From assembly GCF_040529185.1 (NCBI RefSeq), contig NZ_CP159510.1:1736001-1800000 (forward strand): 64,000 nucleotides of DNA, written 5' to 3'. How positions within the stretch are numbered: position 1 is the stretch's first letter; every line of letters begins with the position of its first letter. This document shows positions 61,968-64,000 of the stretch, piece after piece. Origin of the DNA: Sporolactobacillus sp. Y61. Lineage in GTDB: Bacteria > Bacillota > Bacilli > Bacillales > Sporolactobacillaceae. Both the position numbers and the translations under genes were made by a program. The notes under the pieces were generated by a model that was given only the letters and a program-made list of their open reading frames with translations, ran no database searches and was not told the DNA's origin.

Positions 61968-63235
61968 ATGAAGAAAAAAGGAATTATATCAGCAACGCTT
62001 ATCGGCGGACTGGTTGTAGCAGGAACGGGTGCCGGAGGAGTAGATCAGGCAAAGGCAGCTCCTTCGGGAAATGCAGCAAGTTTGGCCAGACAGGGTATTG
62101 GTCAGCAATACAGATGGGGAGCTAACGACTGCTCCGGCTTTACGATGAAAGTCTTTGCCCGTTTAGGGGTGAATCTGCCTCACAGTTCTGCGGGGCAGGC
62201 AGCGTACGGTGCTTATGTCAGCAGAGATAACCTTCAGCCGGGGATCTCGTCTTCTTTAACACCAATAATAAAGGAATTTCTCATGTGGGGATCTATGTGG
62301 GCAATAACCAGATGATCAGTGCTGAAAATGAAGAAACAGGTGTCCGTCAGACGCAAATTTTTGATGGCGGTGCATCCAGCTACTGGGAACCCAAATATGT
62401 GACCGCCAGACGGATTTCTGAAAGCACCCCACCCGCTCAGAAAGCGAAAAAATCTGTACGTCCTGCAGTAAGACAGGCCGCACCGGCTTCGAACACGACT
62501 CAGAAAGCCACAAGCAACAATCAGGCGACGCCGTCTGGAACCTATAAAATTCAGGACGGGGATACGCTGTCAGGAATCAGTCAGAAGACAGATGTATCGG
62601 TGTCTCAGCTGAAAGCACTGAACGGGCTGAACTCGAATCAGATTAGATCCGGCCAAGTACTCCGGCTGAAGGGCAATCCGATTTCGCCATCCAAAGCTCC
62701 TTCAAAGGTTTCTGCAGCAAAACCGGCTAAAGCTTCTGCAGAAAAGCCGACAACAGCTTCTGCAGCAAAACCGACAACAGCTTCTGCAGCGGAACCGGCT
62801 AAAGTTCCTGCAGCAAAACCGAAAGCACAGACGGTTAATAAGTCAGGAGTTAAGGAAGCGGCGCAGCCTGCACAGTCGGCAGAACGTCCTGCCGCTGCTC
62901 AATCAGATAAAGTGTCCGGCGGAACTTATTTCGTCCGGACGGGTGACAGCCTGTGGGCGATTTCAAGACATCACGGAATCAGCGTATCCGAAATTAAACT
63001 GAACAATCATTTGAAGTCGGATGTGATTTATCCGGGTCAAAAGCTTAATTTCAATGTGCAGAATAAAGGCCAGACGCATAATCAGGCAAATAAAACATAC
63101 GCGATTAAGCGCGGGGATACCCTGTGGGATATTGCAAGAGCGCATGGCACGACAGTCAGCAAGCTGATGAAAGAAAATCATCTGCATTCTTCTCTGATTT
63201 TCGCAGGTGATCAATTAAAGTTGCCGAAAAAATAA
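61968..63235 (+). pseudogene. Secreted NlpC/P60 endopeptidase with three LysM domains, split by a one-base frameshift
   Basis: Predicted D,L-endopeptidase that cuts wall peptides. Frame 1 gives a signal peptide ([21 protein letters not shown]) and the catalytic Cys ([18 protein letters not shown]). Frame 2 (from 62285) gives the catalytic His region ([14 protein letters not shown]), an Ala/Lys/Pro linker with short repeats and three LysM domains (GDTLSGISQKTDVS, GDSLWAISRHHGIS, GDTLWDIARAHGTT). One extra G in the GGGG run at 62240-62243 joins them through [22 protein letters not shown]. The order, catalytic domain first and LysM last, is the reverse of LytE. The ATG follows CAGGAGG. A WalR box and sigI-rsgI upstream suggest dual control as for lytE. 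Confidence 0.9.
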
Positions 63236-63259
63236 TTAAAAATTTCATAATGATCATAA

Positions 63260-63297
63260 ACGCCGGGCAGGAGGAAAATCTTGCCTGGTGTTTTTTT
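63260..63297 (+). terminator. Terminator after the P60/LysM gene
   Basis: ACGCCGGGCA pairs with TGCCTGGTGT (two G-T pairs), followed by TTTTTT. Confidence 0.8.
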
Positions 63298-63372
63298 GAA
63301 TCGTCGATTTGACAACTTTCAGCCACCATGTTAAGTTAAATTTACGCATAAGAATAGAAGAATAGGTAATCA

Positions 63373-63528
63373 CTCTTATCAAGAGCGGCGGAGGGACTGG
63401 CCCGATGATGCCCGGCAACCCCTGTTTTCTGTTTATTCGGAAGACAGGAAGGTGCTAATTCCTGCAGAAATGCAAGTTTCTGGCAGATGAGAGAGGCAGC
63501 GGGCTCCTCTTTCATTGAGGAGTTTTTT
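63373..63528 (+). promoter_or_regulatory. SAM-I (S-box) riboswitch with terminator
   Basis: The aptamer spans about 63373-63493. P1 pairs CTCTTATC with GATGAGAG. The hallmark segments are AAGAGCGGCGGAGGGACTGG, CCCGATGATGCCCGGCAACC and AAGGTGCTAATTCC. The expression platform ends with CTCCTC / GAGGAG and six T (63504-63528). SAM binding should stop transcription of the methionine transporter gene that follows. Confidence 0.95.
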
Positions 63529-63630
63529 GTTTACCTTCATGAAGCGTGAAAGGGAGGAGATACAGGTTTCGGATTTTCCGGAATATCCGGCTAAGCGTAT
63601 AGAAAAGGTTTTGAAAGTGAGGAAATGGTG

Positions 63631-64000
63631 TTGATTGAGCTTCAAGATGTGAAAAAGGTTTACCAGACTGATGCCGGACCGGTTGAAGCTTTGTCTGACG
63701 TCAGCCTGAGCATCCGCCGGGGTGAGATATTCGGCGTCATCGGCTACAGCGGTGCCGGTAAGAGTACGCTGATCCGGCTGATTAATATGCTGGAGAAGCC
63801 GACATCCGGTCAGGTGGAAGTGGACGGGCGTGTGCTGTCTGATTTATCAGATAAACAATTGAGGAGGGAAAGACAGCAGATTGGAATGATTTTTCAACAC
63901 TTTAATCTGCTGTGGTCCCGCACGGTTGCTGAAAATATTGCTTTCCCGCTTGAACTGTCCCATCTTCCAAAAACTAAAAGGAAGGAGCGGGTGTCGGAAC
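63631..64000 (+). CDS. metN: Methionine ABC transporter ATP-binding protein (truncated by window end)
   Basis: N-terminal 123 residues of an ABC ATPase: [23 protein letters not shown], Walker [10 protein letters not shown] near 40 and the Q-loop region [25 protein letters not shown]. This block is typical of MetN. The S-box riboswitch directly upstream supports methionine import. TTG at 63631 is chosen (GTGAGGA seven bases before, family start MIEL). GTG at 63628 and ATG at 63625 are also in frame. The signature and Walker B motifs lie beyond the window. Confidence 0.92.
   Translation, partial: MIELQDVKKVYQTDAGPVEALSDVSLSIRRGEIFGVIGYSGAGKSTLIRLINMLEKPTSGQVEVDGRVLSDLSDKQLRRERQQIGMIFQHFNLLWSRTVAENIAFPLELSHLPKTKRKERVSE

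Noticed and set aside
1..64000. Prophage, insertion sequence, rRNA, tRNA or restriction system
   Set aside because: No transposase, integrase, capsid or nuclease signatures and no recognisable rRNA or tRNA sequence were found on reading both strands.

Overview
The window looks like chromosomal DNA of a low-to-moderate GC, endospore-forming Bacillota of the order Bacillales. A Sporolactobacillus-like lactic, spore-forming lineage fits best (inference). Spore or coat functions are present (two CotF-like coat proteins, a YjcZ-type peptide), together with Bacillus-style control: a T-box, an S-box, sigI-rsgI, a WalR-type box, NrdR boxes and gltC opposite gltA. Lactic and fermentative traits sit beside them: alsR-alsSD for acetoin, a MleR-like regulator facing an AEC organic-acid carrier, and an aquaglyceroporin of the lactic type with a changed second NPA box. 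GTG and TTG starts are common. No rRNA, tRNA, CRISPR, phage or insertion sequence was recognised.

Layout. 1-6.3 kb: fni, a fructosamine kinase, a 3-methyladenine glycosylase, the AEC carrier and LysR pair, and a prolyl aminopeptidase. 6.3-10.4 kb: a YjcZ peptide, a CBS protein and an ECF vitamin-transport module (S component, ecfA1, ecfA2, ecfT). 10.5-15.5 kb: glutaredoxin, DedA, the zinc-free S14 paralogue, an aquaglyceroporin and an AraC regulator, plus two unexplained repeat regions. The larger is an array of about eighteen 41-bp units. 15.5-24.6 kb: cls, an AI-2E family exporter, alsR/alsS/alsD, a BNR-repeat membrane protein and a HAD phosphatase. 24.7-34.1 kb is an amino-acid block: T-box-controlled serine genes, hisC, a stand-alone chorismate mutase, a MurR/RpiR regulator and hom-thrC-thrB. 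34.4-40.1 kb: SNF2 helicase with a SWIM protein, then lipM-lipA. 40.1-47.3 kb: gltC and gltAB. 47.6-54.9 kb: ppx-ppk and nrdI-nrdE-nrdF with two NrdR boxes. 55-64 kb: ypjP, a GDSL esterase, a CAP-domain protein, two coat proteins, an ArsC-like protein, gcvH, sigI-rsgI, a WalR-type box before a P60/LysM endopeptidase, and an S-box before metN, which runs off the end.

Links between genes. lipM and lipA make the lipoyl group that gcvH, 20 kb away, would carry. The cell-envelope genes at the right end (CAP protein, sigI-rsgI, P60/LysM hydrolase) fit a wall-stress regulon. The serine, threonine and glutamate operons form a nitrogen and amino-acid block.

Main caution and main leads. Four genes (ecfA2, serA, gltA and the P60/LysM hydrolase) are each broken by a single missing base in a G/C run. 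In every case adding one base restores the family sequence. Such a uniform pattern suggests base-calling errors more than gene decay. The most interesting unexplained signal is the 41-bp array at 14.47-15.24 kb, with a second short-palindrome cluster at 11.1 kb. Others are the RsgI homologue lacking the Asn-Pro autocleavage pair, a 30-residue membrane peptide whose ribosome-binding site lies inside a terminator, and a highly structured segment before sigI.
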